Positions 17,084 through 25,766 of a stretch of DNA of 64,000 nucleotides are shown here, in pieces (the stretch's first letter is position 1; the number at the start of each line of letters is the position of its first letter). The DNA is from Pseudofrankia sp. DC12 (GTDB lineage Bacteria; Actinomycetota; Actinomycetes; Frankiales; Frankiaceae). Location of the stretch: NCBI RefSeq assembly GCF_000966285.1, contig NZ_KQ031391.1:242878-306877 (forward strand), written 5' to 3'. The position numbers were made by a program, and so were the translations under genes. The notes beneath the pieces were generated by a model. The model saw only the letters and a list, made by a program, of their open reading frames with translations. It made no database searches and had not been told where the DNA came from.

Positions 17084-19435
17084 GTGCCCGCCATCGACCG
17101 CGCCCGGGTGGCCGCCGCGCTGCCCCGCTACACCCTCGGCGAGCAGCTCGGCTCGGGGTCGTTCGGCCTCGTCCTCGCGGGCCGTCACCTCGACCTCGAC
17201 CGTGCGGCCGCGGTGAAGGTCCTGCCGATCGACGACCCGGCGAACGGGCCCTCCCTCACGGCCGCGTTCCGGGCCGAGGCGCGGATGCTCAGCCGGCTCG
17301 ACCACCCGCACATCGTCCGGATCTACGAGTACATCGGGCAGGACGAGTTCTGCCTGCTGATCATGGAGCTGCTCGGCGGCGGGACCCTCGCCCAGCACCG
17401 GCTGCCGCCCGCGTCGGCCTGCGCCGTCGGGCTCGCCGTCGCCGACGCGCTCAGCCACGCGCACGGCCACGGCGTGCTGCACCGCGACATCAAGCCCGAC
17501 AACATCCTGTTCACCGTCGCGGGCCAGCCGAAGCTCACCGACTTCGGCATCGGCCGGGTGTTCGTGGAGACCTCCGGCTCGACCAGCCACCTGGCCGGCA
17601 CGCCCCGCTACATGGCGCCCGAGCAGATCATCGGCCGGCACCTCGGCCCGGCCGTCGACCAGTACTCCCTCGGGGTCGTCCTCTACGAGCAGCTCGCCGG
17701 GCGGCCGCCGTTCAACCCGGGCCTGCCCGTGCCGGAACTACTACGCCACCACCTGGAGGAGCCCGCGCCCGCCCTCGACGGGGTCCCCGCACCCGTCGAG
17801 GGCGTCGTGATGCGGGCGCTGGCGAAGGACCCGGCGGACCGGCACCCGGACGCGGCCGCGTTCGGCCATGCGCTGGCCGACGCCGCCGCCGCGGCCTACG
17901 GGCCCGACTGGCTCTCGCTCACGGGCCTCATCGTCCGGCTGCACGAGAGCCCGGACGTCCAGCTGCCACGCGGGCGGCCCGACTCGGGCGGCCACGTCTT
18001 CAGGCCGGCCACCGCGCGCCTCGACGAGCCGCCCGCCTACCTGACGGTCCACCCACCGCCTGACCCGCTCACGGGCGAGGCCGTCGCCGCGGACGGCCAA
18101 GCGCGGCCGGCCACGTCCACGCCGGACGACACCGGCGCGGACCCCGCGACGACCGGAGCGCGGACGGGCTGGACGAGCACCGGCGCCACGCGCACCACGG
18201 CCGACCGGCCCGAGCGCACCCACCCGTTCGACGGCACCCCCTTCGGGGGCCGCCGGTTCGGCTGGGCCAGGCTCCGGCACTGGCGCGTGCTGCTCGCCAC
18301 CGTCGGGCCCGTCGTCGCCGTGGCTGTCGCCGCCGCGCTGGTCATCACCGTCGGTGGCACGGGCAAATCGGGCGCGGCACCGGTCACCACACCGACCGCC
18401 AGCCGGGTTACGGCCGGCGGGGTCGCCGGGCAGGCCGCGATCCCGGTGCAGTTCAGTGGCTGGGCCGCCGGGCCCGGCGGGGTTCTCTACTTCGCGGACG
18501 AGGCAAGCGGCCGGATCTTCCGCCGGGACGCCACGGGGAAGGCCACGGTCATCGCCGGGACGGGCATCAAGAGGACGGACGGTGACGGCGGCCCGGCCAC
18601 GCAGGCCTCCCTGCTGGGCCCGATGGGCCTGACGATCGACGCCAGGGGAAACCTCTACTTCGTGGACGGCGAGGGCCGCATCCGCCGGATCGACCCTGAC
18701 GGAGTGATCACCACGATCGTCGGCGGCGCCAGCTCAGGGCTGGCGGCCCAGCCGACCGGCCCGGTGAAGGCGACGGAGGCGGCGACCAGCTTCCTCGCGC
18801 CCGACATCGCCCTCGACCGGTCGACCGGCGACCTCTACCTCGCGGACACGTCCCACTTCTACCGGCTGGGCACCGACGGCGTGCTCACGCCCATCGCCCA
18901 CATCGGCACCCGCGAGACCCCGATCCTCGGGGGGAGCGACCCGGACGCGGCGCTGCCCCAGCTCGTCGACGGCCTGCTCGGCGGCTTTGCCGCCGGGGAC
19001 GGCCGGCTCTACGCCGCCGACGAGACGTCGCACGAGATCAAGGTTCTGGACGGGAATGGCACCGTCAGCGTTTTCGCCGGGACGGGCCAGAAGGGGTACT
19101 CGGGCGACGCCGGCACCGCGAACCAGGCCAGCCTCAATCTGTCCAGCACTGTCGTCCATCACACCTCGGAGCTGGCGCTCGACGGCTCCGGCGCTCTCTA
19201 CATCGCCGACACCGGCAACTACCGGGTGCGCAGGGTCGACGCGCACGGAACCATAACGACGGTCGCGGGCAACGGCCCGGGCTCTCTCACCGAGGGCAAG
19301 CCGGCCGTGAACGAGCCGCTGTACGGACCGGACCGGATCGCGCTGGTCGGCGACGGCTCCTTCTACATCGAGAACGGGAGCGAGATCGAGCGCGTCGACC
19401 CCGCGGGAGTCATCTGGAAGGTCCAGAGGCTCTGA
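17084..19435 (+). CDS. Receptor-type Ser/Thr kinase with NHL-like propeller (paralogue 3)
   Basis: A 783-residue third paralogue, starting at GTG 18 bases after the previous stop, so co-transcribed. The kinase is complete: Lys45 (AAAVKVL), HRD at 133-135 (LHRDIKPDN) and DFG at 153-155. A long Thr/Asp/Pro-rich juxtamembrane region precedes a transmembrane helix near 400-422. The extracytoplasmic repeats are more divergent than in the other two. Only the outer ones keep the GDGGPAT or GDAGTAN and IADTGNYRVRRV pattern, so it has probably diverged in ligand. The role is transmembrane signalling by Ser/Thr phosphorylation; targets are unknown. Confidence 0.92.
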   Translation: MPAIDRARVAAALPRYTLGEQLGSGSFGLVLAGRHLDLDRAAAVKVLPIDDPANGPSLTAAFRAEARMLSRLDHPHIVRIYEYIGQDEFCLLIMELLGGGTLAQHRLPPASACAVGLAVADALSHAHGHGVLHRDIKPDNILFTVAGQPKLTDFGIGRVFVETSGSTSHLAGTPRYMAPEQIIGRHLGPAVDQYSLGVVLYEQLAGRPPFNPGLPVPELLRHHLEEPAPALDGVPAPVEGVVMRALAKDPADRHPDAAAFGHALADAAAAAYGPDWLSLTGLIVRLHESPDVQLPRGRPDSGGHVFRPATARLDEPPAYLTVHPPPDPLTGEAVAADGQARPATSTPDDTGADPATTGARTGWTSTGATRTTADRPERTHPFDGTPFGGRRFGWARLRHWRVLLATVGPVVAVAVAAALVITVGGTGKSGAAPVTTPTASRVTAGGVAGQAAIPVQFSGWAAGPGGVLYFADEASGRIFRRDATGKATVIAGTGIKRTDGDGGPATQASLLGPMGLTIDARGNLYFVDGEGRIRRIDPDGVITTIVGGASSGLAAQPTGPVKATEAATSFLAPDIALDRSTGDLYLADTSHFYRLGTDGVLTPIAHIGTRETPILGGSDPDAALPQLVDGLLGGFAAGDGRLYAADETSHEIKVLDGNGTVSVFAGTGQKGYSGDAGTANQASLNLSSTVVHHTSELALDGSGALYIADTGNYRVRRVDAHGTITTVAGNGPGSLTEGKPAVNEPLYGPDRIALVGDGSFYIENGSEIERVDPAGVIWKVQRL

Positions 19436-19797
19436 TCGTGCCTGCTCCGAGGGCCGGGGCCACCAGCGCAGATGGCAGGCTGGGGTTTCGGACTTACTCG
19501 TCCGCGCCCGCCGGCCGGTGCGTGCCGGGGCGGCCGGCAGTCGTCGAGGGAGGCGGTCGCGATGGCCCAGACAGGGCGGGAGTGCTCGATCGCGAACGCG
19601 CTCGCACTGCGGCGAGCGCGTCGTCTGGGGTCAGAACACCCGCGTCGTTCGACTCGGCGCGGCCCACTGACACCGCTCGACCGCCAATCCCGCCGCCCCT
19701 CGACAAGGTCACAACCGGGTCAGCTGGATCTCACAACGATCGACGCGACGCAGGGAACCAGAAGCACCAGGGGGGCGTGTCCACCCGAGGACATTAG
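19436..19797. other. No recognisable gene
   Basis: About 360 bases between the third kinase and a thiolase remnant. Reading frames are open by chance in this GC-rich DNA, but none gives a recognisable protein or a good ribosome-binding site. It may be eroded flanking sequence of the pseudogene that follows. Confidence 0.5.
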
Positions 19798-20199
19798 GTG
19801 GCAGCCGGGGAAGGCGTCTCTGGGCTGCGGCCCCGGGCCCGGCTGCACAGCTTCGCGGTCGTCGGCGACGACCCGCTGCTGATGCTCACCGGCATCACCC
19901 CGGCGACCGAGAAGGTGCTGGCGCGCGCGGGCCTGCGCCTCGACGACATCGACACCTTCGAGGTCAACGAGGCGTTCGCGAGCGTCGTGCTGGCCTGGCA
20001 GGCCGAGACGGGGGCCGACCTGGCCAGGGTCAACGTCAACGGGGGCGCCACCGCGATCGGCCACCCGCTCGGCGCCGGCGGCGCCCGCCTGAGGACCACC
20101 CTGCCCTCGGTCCTCGAGCAGACCGGCGGCCGCTCCGGCCTGCAGACCATGCGCGAGGGCGGCGGCGTGGCCTACGCGACCATCATCGAACGGCTCTGA
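19798..20199 (+). pseudogene. Thiolase (acetyl-CoA acetyltransferase) C-terminal remnant with catalytic Cys replaced
   Basis: The frame encodes only the last ~125 residues of a thiolase that is normally about 390 residues. Recognisable blocks are FEVNEAFASV, then NVNGGATAIGHPLGAGGAR with the conserved active-site His, and the C-terminal TMREGGGVAYATIIERL. The family normally reads TMCEGGG there; the catalytic Cys is Arg in this copy. The whole N-terminal domain with the nucleophilic Cys is missing. It cannot be an active thiolase. A hairpin lies 66 bases past the stop. No intact thiolase sits nearby. Confidence 0.85.
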
Positions 20200-20265
20200 T
20201 CCTTGACCGCGCCGATCTCATAACCGCGCCGGCCTCGAACTGGGCTGACATCCAGCACTGGACAA

Positions 20266-20299
20266 CGGGCGGCCGTCCTGATTTCGGGGCGGCCGCCCG
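20266..20299. terminator. Hairpin downstream of thiolase remnant
   Basis: CGGGCGGCCG (20266-20275) and CGGCCGCCCG (20290-20299) form a perfect 10-bp stem around a 14-base loop. There is no U-run. It is a candidate factor-dependent or residual terminator of the lost thiolase operon. Confidence 0.45.
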
Positions 20300-20524
20300 C
20301 CGCGTGCGCGGAAGTCCCGTATCGCCCGCTACCGGCTCGGACGGCTACCATGCGCTCATCTCCTGAGCGCGGATATAGACCCATTTCGCGTGACAGGAAG
20401 CACCAGCCCATGAGATGGCGCATGTGGCACGTGCGGTGGCAGGTCCGAGGATCTTGTTCATCTCACGGCCGGCAGGTCGTCGAACCGGGGCTGAACCTCG
20501 TCTTCGTGGATCGTGGAGGCCGTC

Positions 20525-21469
20525 GTGGTCGAAGTGCCCGTGCAGCGACGCTGGAGCGCGGTCGACGTACCCGACCTGACCGGGAAGTCGGTCGTCATCA
20601 CGGGAGCGAACTCGGGGCTCGGCTTCGAGGCGGCCAAGGTGCTGGCCGGGCGCGGCGCGACGGTCGTGCTGGCGTGCCGGAACCCGGGCCGGGCGCAGGG
20701 CGCGCTGGACCGCATCCGCGCCGTCACCCCCGGCGCGGACGTGTCCACGCTGGAGCTGGACCTCAACTCGCTCGCCTCGGTGCGCAAGGCCGCCGAGGCG
20801 GTGCTGGCCGACCGGCCGGTCATCGACCTGCTCATCAACAACGCCGGCGTGATCATGCTGCCGTACGGCCAGACCGAGGACGGCTTCGAGCAGCATCTCG
20901 GGATCAACCACCTGGGGCACTTCGCCTTCACCGGGCTGGTGCTGGGCGCCATCCGGGCGGCCGAAGCCGGCCGGGTCGTGACGGTCGGCAGCAACGGGCA
21001 CCGGATGGGCAAGCTCGACTTCGAGGACCTCGACTTCAAGAACGGCTACAAGCCGCTGCGGGGCTACGGCCGCTCGAAGCTCGCGAACCTGCTGTTCGCC
21101 TACGAGCTGGACCGCCGGCTCACGGCGGCGGGCCTGTCGGCCCGGTCGCTCGCCGCGCATCCCGGCGGCGCGAACACCGACGCCGGCGGCTTCGGCGGTG
21201 ACGGCGCGCTGAAGCGACACCTCAAGCGGTTCATCGACCACGTCCCCAACCCGATCGTGCAGCCGGCCCACAAGGGCTCCCTGCCCATCCTTCGGGCCGC
21301 GACGGACCCGGCGGCGAAGGGCGGCACGTACTACGGCCCGTCCGGGCTGCTGAAGATGACCGGGCGCCCGGTCCCGAACTCGTCCAACGCGGCCTCGCGG
21401 GACGCCGACGTCGCCGCGCTGCTGTGGGAGCACTCGGAGCGGCTGACCGGAGTCACCTACTCGTTCTGA
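20525..21469 (+). CDS. Short-chain dehydrogenase/reductase
   Basis: An NAD(P)-dependent oxidoreductase of the SDR superfamily, about 314 residues from GTG at 20525. That start has GGAGG 5 bases upstream; GTG at 20513 would add four residues. It has the Rossmann motif TGANSGLG, then NNAG, a Ser in the VTVGSNG strand and the catalytic YGRSK (YxxxK). The length and the HPGGANTD and YYGPSG segments place it with the retinol-dehydrogenase-like or WW-domain-oxidoreductase-like SDRs common in actinomycetes. The substrate is unknown. It is the only intact gene in a stretch of broken genes, and an SDR fragment follows it directly. Confidence 0.9.
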   Translation: MVEVPVQRRWSAVDVPDLTGKSVVITGANSGLGFEAAKVLAGRGATVVLACRNPGRAQGALDRIRAVTPGADVSTLELDLNSLASVRKAAEAVLADRPVIDLLINNAGVIMLPYGQTEDGFEQHLGINHLGHFAFTGLVLGAIRAAEAGRVVTVGSNGHRMGKLDFEDLDFKNGYKPLRGYGRSKLANLLFAYELDRRLTAAGLSARSLAAHPGGANTDAGGFGGDGALKRHLKRFIDHVPNPIVQPAHKGSLPILRAATDPAAKGGTYYGPSGLLKMTGRPVPNSSNAASRDADVAALLWEHSERLTGVTYSF

Positions 21470-21488
21470 CCCCGTAAGATCCTCGGCC

Positions 21489-21720
21489 GTGGCGTCCCGT
21501 TCCGTCCCGCGCAGCAAGACGAGCACGGTCGAGCTCGTGCGCACGATCCTCGCCACCGAGCACCGGGCCGGCGGCTCGCGCCGGCTGCGCGCCGCCCAGG
21601 GCGCCGCTGGACCTGACCGGCAAGAAGGCGATCGTCACCGGGGCCGGCGGCGACGGGCTGGGCCACGCGATCGCCAACCGCCTCGCCGGTTCCGGTGGAG
21701 AAGCCCTGAGCCGCCGCGGC
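21489..21720 (+). pseudogene. Fragment of a second SDR gene, frameshifted
   Basis: A frame starting at GTG 21489 looks like a gene start. The SDR signature LDLTGKKAIVTGAG..GLGHAIANRLA is read in a different frame from 21607 onward, so a frameshift separates the two. Homology ends after about 30 residues. The sequence then continues as a short segment containing RGLEILSAAYES, which resembles the C-terminus of other oxidoreductases. Catalytic residues are absent. This is a dead remnant. Confidence 0.65.
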
Positions 21721-21778
21721 CTGGAGATCCTCTCGGCCGCCTACGAGTCACCGGGCCGGCCGCGCCCCACCGTCCGGG

Positions 21779-21988
21779 TCAGGTGGTCTGCACAGTCGGC
21801 GGATGCCCGTTCCAGGCCACGTAGCAGGACGACGTGTCGTCGTCCCGGCTGAAGTCGGCCCGCAGCCAGCCGTCCGCCTGCCAGGCCTGGACCCGCCAGC
21901 CCTGGTCCGGGACGGCCGACACCAGCCGGGCCGAGGTCGCGGAGATCTCCAGCACGACCCGGCCGCCGCGCAGCTGGTAGGTCCTGAG
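21779..21988 (-). pseudogene. C-terminal fragment of an unidentified protein
   Basis: About 68 codons ending at a stop (21779-21781) read sensibly as a protein C-terminus, including YQLRGGRVVLEIS and a Trp-rich end with WRVQAWQADGWLRADFS. The frame has no start. Upstream it joins abruptly, in a different frame, to a P450 remnant near 21988. I do not recognise the family. It is probably the surviving end of a gene fused by deletion. Confidence 0.55.
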
Positions 21989-22498
21989 TCGTTGTTCGCC
22001 GCGGCGACGCTGAGCACCAGCATGTCGCCGGCCTGGATGCGCTGGCTGCCGAGCTGGCCCGTGCGCACCGCCCAGCGGCCGGTGAAGCCGGCGACCGGCG
22101 GGTCCTCCCAGAGGACCTCGGACATCGCCTGCCCGACGCTGCGGCGCCCGCCGGCCAGCGGCGTCGCGAACCGGGCGTCCGCCAGCAGCAGCCGCAGGGT
22201 GTTCCCGATCCAGTACGCCACCGGCTGCTGCGCGGAGGCGATGACCGCGAAGAGATCCTGGAGCGCCTCGTCGTCCCGCTAGGCCGCCCGATGCCACAGC
22301 AGCCGGGAGATCGTGTCGAAGCCCTCCCCCTGGCGTTGCTGCTCGACTAGTCGGGTCATCAGCGCCATGAGCCGGCCATAGGCGGCAAGTGCTCCCGCCC
22401 CGTGGTCGAAGAGCGTCACCAGGCGGCCCGCTGGTCGGCCTGGCCTGGCCGGGCCGGACGCCGGCGTTCGGCCGGGCCTTGGTCGTCAGATCGGTCAT
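21989..22498 (-). pseudogene. Cytochrome P450 remnant with in-frame stop and deletions
   Basis: Translation on the minus strand gives P450-like sequence. Segments include RLVTLFDHGAGALAAYGRLM, then AYWIGNTLRLLLADARF, EVLWEDPPVAGF and RIQAGDMLVLSVAAANND, the region before the heme-binding loop. A TAG at 22279-22281 interrupts the frame. The N-terminal part from ATG 22498 switches frame into it with most of the N-terminal half missing. The heme-binding Cys loop is lost at the junction near 21988. It is not functional. The neighbouring conservon operon lacks the P450 that often accompanies conservons, so this could be its relic. Confidence 0.75.
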
Positions 22499-22667
22499 CG
22501 CGCCATCTCCCCCTGCGCCGATTTCAGGCGCTACGTTCTGTGGCGATGTCGGCGATCGCGCGCGACCGCGAGATCCGGGTGGCCGGCCCGGGCGGACGTC
22601 TCTCGCAGGCGGGCGAGGTCGGCGAGCCAGGTCCGGTGACCTGGCAGCCATTTCATCCGGCCGGGCG

Positions 22668-23459
22668 TCACGCCGTCGCTGGAAGCCTCCAGAACACCGC
22701 GTCCTGGTCGATCTGTTCCATGGGCTCGGTGACGGACCGCGCCGCGCGGAAATCGTGCACCGCCTCCTTGCAGGTGTGCAGGTGGTAGTCGTCGATGATG
22801 ACGAAACCGCCCGGCGACACCTTGTGATACAGGTTGGTCAATGCGTCCATGGTCGACGCGTACAGGTCGCCGTCCAGGCGCAGAACGGCGATCCGCTCGA
22901 TCGGCGCGGTGGGCAGGGTGTCAGCGAACCAGCCTTTGAGAAACCGGACCTGATCGTCGAGCAGGCCGTAGGCCTCGAAGTTCGCCTGGACCTGCTCAAG
23001 TGAGATCGCCATCACGTGGTTCGCCATATGCCATGGGATCTGCCGATCAAGGTCATGACCGTCTTCGCCAGTGACCGGCATCCCCTCGAAGGAGTCGACC
23101 GCCCACACCGAGCGGTCGGTCACTCCGAACGCGCGCAGCACGGCCCGCATGAAAATGACCGTCCCACCGCGCCAGACGCCGGTCTCAACGAGATCTCCGG
23201 GAATGCCGTCGCCGATCACCGTGGTGATGCATTCCTGCACGTTGTCCAGGCGGAGACGGCCGACCATGGTGTGAGCGACGCTTGGCCAATCCTGGCCGGT
23301 GGCACGACGTGAGGAGTCGTAGTCGTGCACGGGCTGGATCGGGTTGGGAATCGGTGCATCCCGATAGATCGTGTTCGGGAGGACCCGCTTCATCAGGTCC
23401 AGGTAAAGATCGGCAGCTCGGGCAGTCGCCTGCGGAGCGAGCGTCACGTGGTCGTCCAA
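22668..23459 (-). CDS. TylF/MycF-family O-methyltransferase
   Basis: A 263-residue SAM-dependent methyltransferase of the TylF (macrocin O-methyltransferase) family, which methylates hydroxyls of sugars in macrolides and other natural products. Hallmarks are the SAM-binding LVETGVWRGG, the SFEGMP block, and the metal- and SAM-binding LRLDGDLYASTMDALTNLY followed by PGGFVIIDDY. It is complete at both ends. It lies 216 bases downstream of the thioesterase-like gene on the same strand and could be the last member of that long operon or have its own promoter. The acceptor is unknown; no glycosyltransferase lies next to it. Confidence 0.9.
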   Translation of the reverse strand: MDDHVTLAPQATARAADLYLDLMKRVLPNTIYRDAPIPNPIQPVHDYDSSRRATGQDWPSVAHTMVGRLRLDNVQECITTVIGDGIPGDLVETGVWRGGTVIFMRAVLRAFGVTDRSVWAVDSFEGMPVTGEDGHDLDRQIPWHMANHVMAISLEQVQANFEAYGLLDDQVRFLKGWFADTLPTAPIERIAVLRLDGDLYASTMDALTNLYHKVSPGGFVIIDDYHLHTCKEAVHDFRAARSVTEPMEQIDQDAVFWRLPATA

Positions 23460-23675
23460 TCTCGCGGACCCGGGCCCGCGCGGAGGGAAGGCAGGTGACT
23501 AGCTGGCCAGCACGATACTGGGATGATCACCCCGCCGGTCCTGATTCCCGGCAATCCGGAACCTTCCCGCGCGCGAGACAACAGATTTAGCGCGATTCGG
23601 ACCGGACGCCGCGGTGCGGCTCCGATACAGGAGGTGCCGCGGTCCCGGCAGATGCCCGCACCGCGGCGACGAAAA

Positions 23676-24668
23676 TCACGACACGCTGACCTGCAGGTCG
23701 TCGGCCCACCCCACCGGCCCGCGGCGGCCTACGGGCGCCGGCCTGGCGACCGGCTTCGCCTCCACGGTCGTGGTCACAGCGAGCGGCCAGGGGAGGATGG
23801 GCGCCACGTCCGATGACGGCGTCGAGAGCTGGCCCCGCACGGTGGGCGATGGCATCACGTAGTGGCGGACGATGCCGGCGACATCGTGCAGCGCCGGGCC
23901 GGCGAACAGGCTCGGCCGGTCGGTGGCCACGACGTGCAGGCGAAGGCCGGCAAGCCGGACGCGCTCCCACCCAAGGCAGGGCAAGGTGTGCCGAGCGATC
24001 TGCGACGGCAGTCCCCATACGTTGGACCAGTCCGCCGACCGGATCAGGACGACCCGCAGGTCCGACGGCCCGGGCTGGTAGGCGGCGAAGGCGCGGACCG
24101 CGGCGGAGTAGACGCCGGTCGCGGCGATGATGTGCTCCTCGTAGCGGTCCGGTTCGGCTGCTCCCAGCGCGCGGGCGATGCGGGCGCCCTGCGCGGCGAG
24201 CGGCGCGGCGTGGTCGACGCCGCAGCGGCAGGCGCCCTGCCAGCGGCAGGCCAGGTGTCGCAACCGGGCCAGCTCCCGGACCGCGAGCACCGGTTCCGCC
24301 GGCACCGGCGGGTGACCGGCCAGCGGCAGCACGGTGTCGAGGAGGATCACCGGGCCGACCGGCTGGCCGAGACCACGCAGCAGCCGGGCCAACTCGTAGG
24401 CAACGTGCCCGCCGGACGCGTAGCCGGCGATCTGGTAGGGCCCGAAGGGCTGGGCGACCAGCACGCCGGGCAGCAGGTGGACGGCCATCGCCAGCACGTC
24501 GTCGAGCGGGGGTCTCTCGCCGGCACGGCCCGGCAGGACCAGGCCACGGCACGGCACCTCGGGACCGAGGGCGCCCGCCAGCGGCAGTCCAGGGTGCGGA
24601 GGCCCTTCCAGCCCGCCGACGAGGAACAGCGGGGCCGGACGGCCCCTGGTCAGACGGGCCGAGCCCAT
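23676..24668 (-). CDS. Thioesterase-fold protein lacking the catalytic Ser and His
   Basis: About 330 residues from ATG 24668 (GTG at 24683 possible) match the thioesterase domain of NRPS/PKS and type II thioesterases: PLFLVGGLEGPPHPGLPLAGAL, then PFGPYQIAGYASGGHVAYEL. The nucleophile elbow normally reads GxSxGG; here the Ser position is Ala84 and a Ser follows at 85. The C-terminal segment reads TDRPSLFAGPALHDVAG, with Arg where the catalytic His normally precedes this motif. Both changes argue against normal hydrolysis. It overlaps the upstream gene in the conservon-led operon. It may bind acyl or pantetheine groups, or be decaying. A C-terminal Pro/Val-rich tail is extra. Confidence 0.75.
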   Translation of the reverse strand: MGSARLTRGRPAPLFLVGGLEGPPHPGLPLAGALGPEVPCRGLVLPGRAGERPPLDDVLAMAVHLLPGVLVAQPFGPYQIAGYASGGHVAYELARLLRGLGQPVGPVILLDTVLPLAGHPPVPAEPVLAVRELARLRHLACRWQGACRCGVDHAAPLAAQGARIARALGAAEPDRYEEHIIAATGVYSAAVRAFAAYQPGPSDLRVVLIRSADWSNVWGLPSQIARHTLPCLGWERVRLAGLRLHVVATDRPSLFAGPALHDVAGIVRHYVMPSPTVRGQLSTPSSDVAPILPWPLAVTTTVEAKPVARPAPVGRRGPVGWADDLQVSVS

Positions 24669-25120
24669 TCGACGGTCACGCACCCCGCCGCGACCCGGCC
24701 CAGGCCGGCGGCCTTCGCGACCGCGAACGCGGCGGCGGCGGACGACCGGGTGTGGCCACCCGCGCACGCGGGCTGGCGGGAGACGGGTAGGGGACACGGA
24801 CGGCCGTGGACAGGCCCATCCGGCCGATGAGCAGGGCCACTCGGTTGCCGCGGGCGCGCACGGCGGCTCGCCACTCGACGGGGATGGTGTGCGGGAGCCG
24901 CTCGATCCCGGCCCTGCCGCCGGGTCGCGAGCGCGTGCGAGGGCACCGGGCCGACCAGCTCCCCGGGCACCAGCGACGTCGGGTCGCCGCCGATCAGGCC
25001 GCCCTCGTCCAGGCAGATCTGGCACCGGTACCGGCTGGGATGCGGGCCGCACCGCAGTTCGTCGAGCAGGTCCGCCGGCAGCAGGCGCGCGACCATGGCG
25101 TCGACGCGCAGGTCACGCAT
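24650..25120 (-). pseudogene. Unrecognised small protein with two apparent compensating frameshifts
   Basis: The frame opens with ATG at 25120, overlaps the previous stop by 8 bases and encodes a convincing start (MRDLRVDAMVARLLPADLL, then RYRCQICLDEGG with a CxxC pair). From about 24925 to 24800 the plausible protein instead lies in another frame (RLPHTIPVEWRAAVRARGN, ALLIGRMGLSTAVRVPYPSP). The last ~35 residues return to the first frame (FAVAKAAGLGRVAAGCVTVEW). Either two small indels disabled the gene, or the consensus carries sequencing errors. The tight operon position supports an originally real gene. I do not recognise the family. Confidence 0.5.
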
Positions 25121-25766
25121 CTCCGCCGCCTCCCGGCACCAGGTCGCCGCGGCGTCCGCCGGACAGTGGGTGGTGGACCAGGTCGCCGAGCTCCCCGGAC
25201 GCGGCCCCGGCGGGCGCGGCGATCCGCGCCGCGGTGAGCAGCGCCTGCGCCGCCGGCACCCATTCCGCCCCAGGCGCGCCGAGCATGCCCCCGATCGCGG
25301 CCCACTGGTCGACGATGTGCGCGAGCATGGCCGCGACGTAGGGCGGCATCCGGACGACGACGGCGGGCAGCAGGCTCCCGGCCGGGTACTCGGCCTGGAT
25401 CAGCTGACGCCGATCGACCGCGACCTCGAACTCCAGCCCCGGCTCGTCGTCGCCGCCGTCGGGCAGCGGGAGGGCGAGGTCGACCAGCTCGGGCACGTCC
25501 CGGGCGAGCGGCAGGGCGTCCCGCCCGGCGCACAGCAGCGCCTGGGCGAGGGCCAGCCACGGCGACGCACACCCGCTCATGATCGCGAAGATGGTGTTCC
25601 AGTCGTCGACCAGATGGGCGAGGCCGCCGGCCGTGTACGGCGGCATCCGGACCGTGACGGCGGGCAGGACCGTGCCGGGCGGCAGGCCGGCCCGGATCAG
25701 GTGCACCCGGTCCACGTACAGCTCGGCCTCGACTGTCTCCAGCCAGGTGGCGGCCACGGTCAGCAC
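25113..25766 (-). CDS. Unrecognised protein made of a tandemly duplicated domain
   Basis: A 217-residue protein from GTG 25766 that overlaps its neighbours on both sides. It consists of two copies of a ~75-residue unit spaced about 95 residues apart. Copy 1 holds VDRVHLIRAGLPPGTVLPAV and RMPPYTAGGLAHLVDDW; copy 2 holds VDRRQLIQAEYPAGSLLPAV and RMPPYVAAMLAHIVDQW. Each copy ends in an Ala-rich helix with AQALL. No signal peptide or catalytic motif is obvious. I do not recognise the family. Its place in an operon led by a conservon suggests a scaffold or effector of that GTPase switch, but this is a guess. Confidence 0.75.
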   Translation of the reverse strand: MLTVAATWLETVEAELYVDRVHLIRAGLPPGTVLPAVTVRMPPYTAGGLAHLVDDWNTIFAIMSGCASPWLALAQALLCAGRDALPLARDVPELVDLALPLPDGGDDEPGLEFEVAVDRRQLIQAEYPAGSLLPAVVVRMPPYVAAMLAHIVDQWAAIGGMLGAPGAEWVPAAQALLTAARIAAPAGAASGELGDLVHHPLSGGRRGDLVPGGGGDA

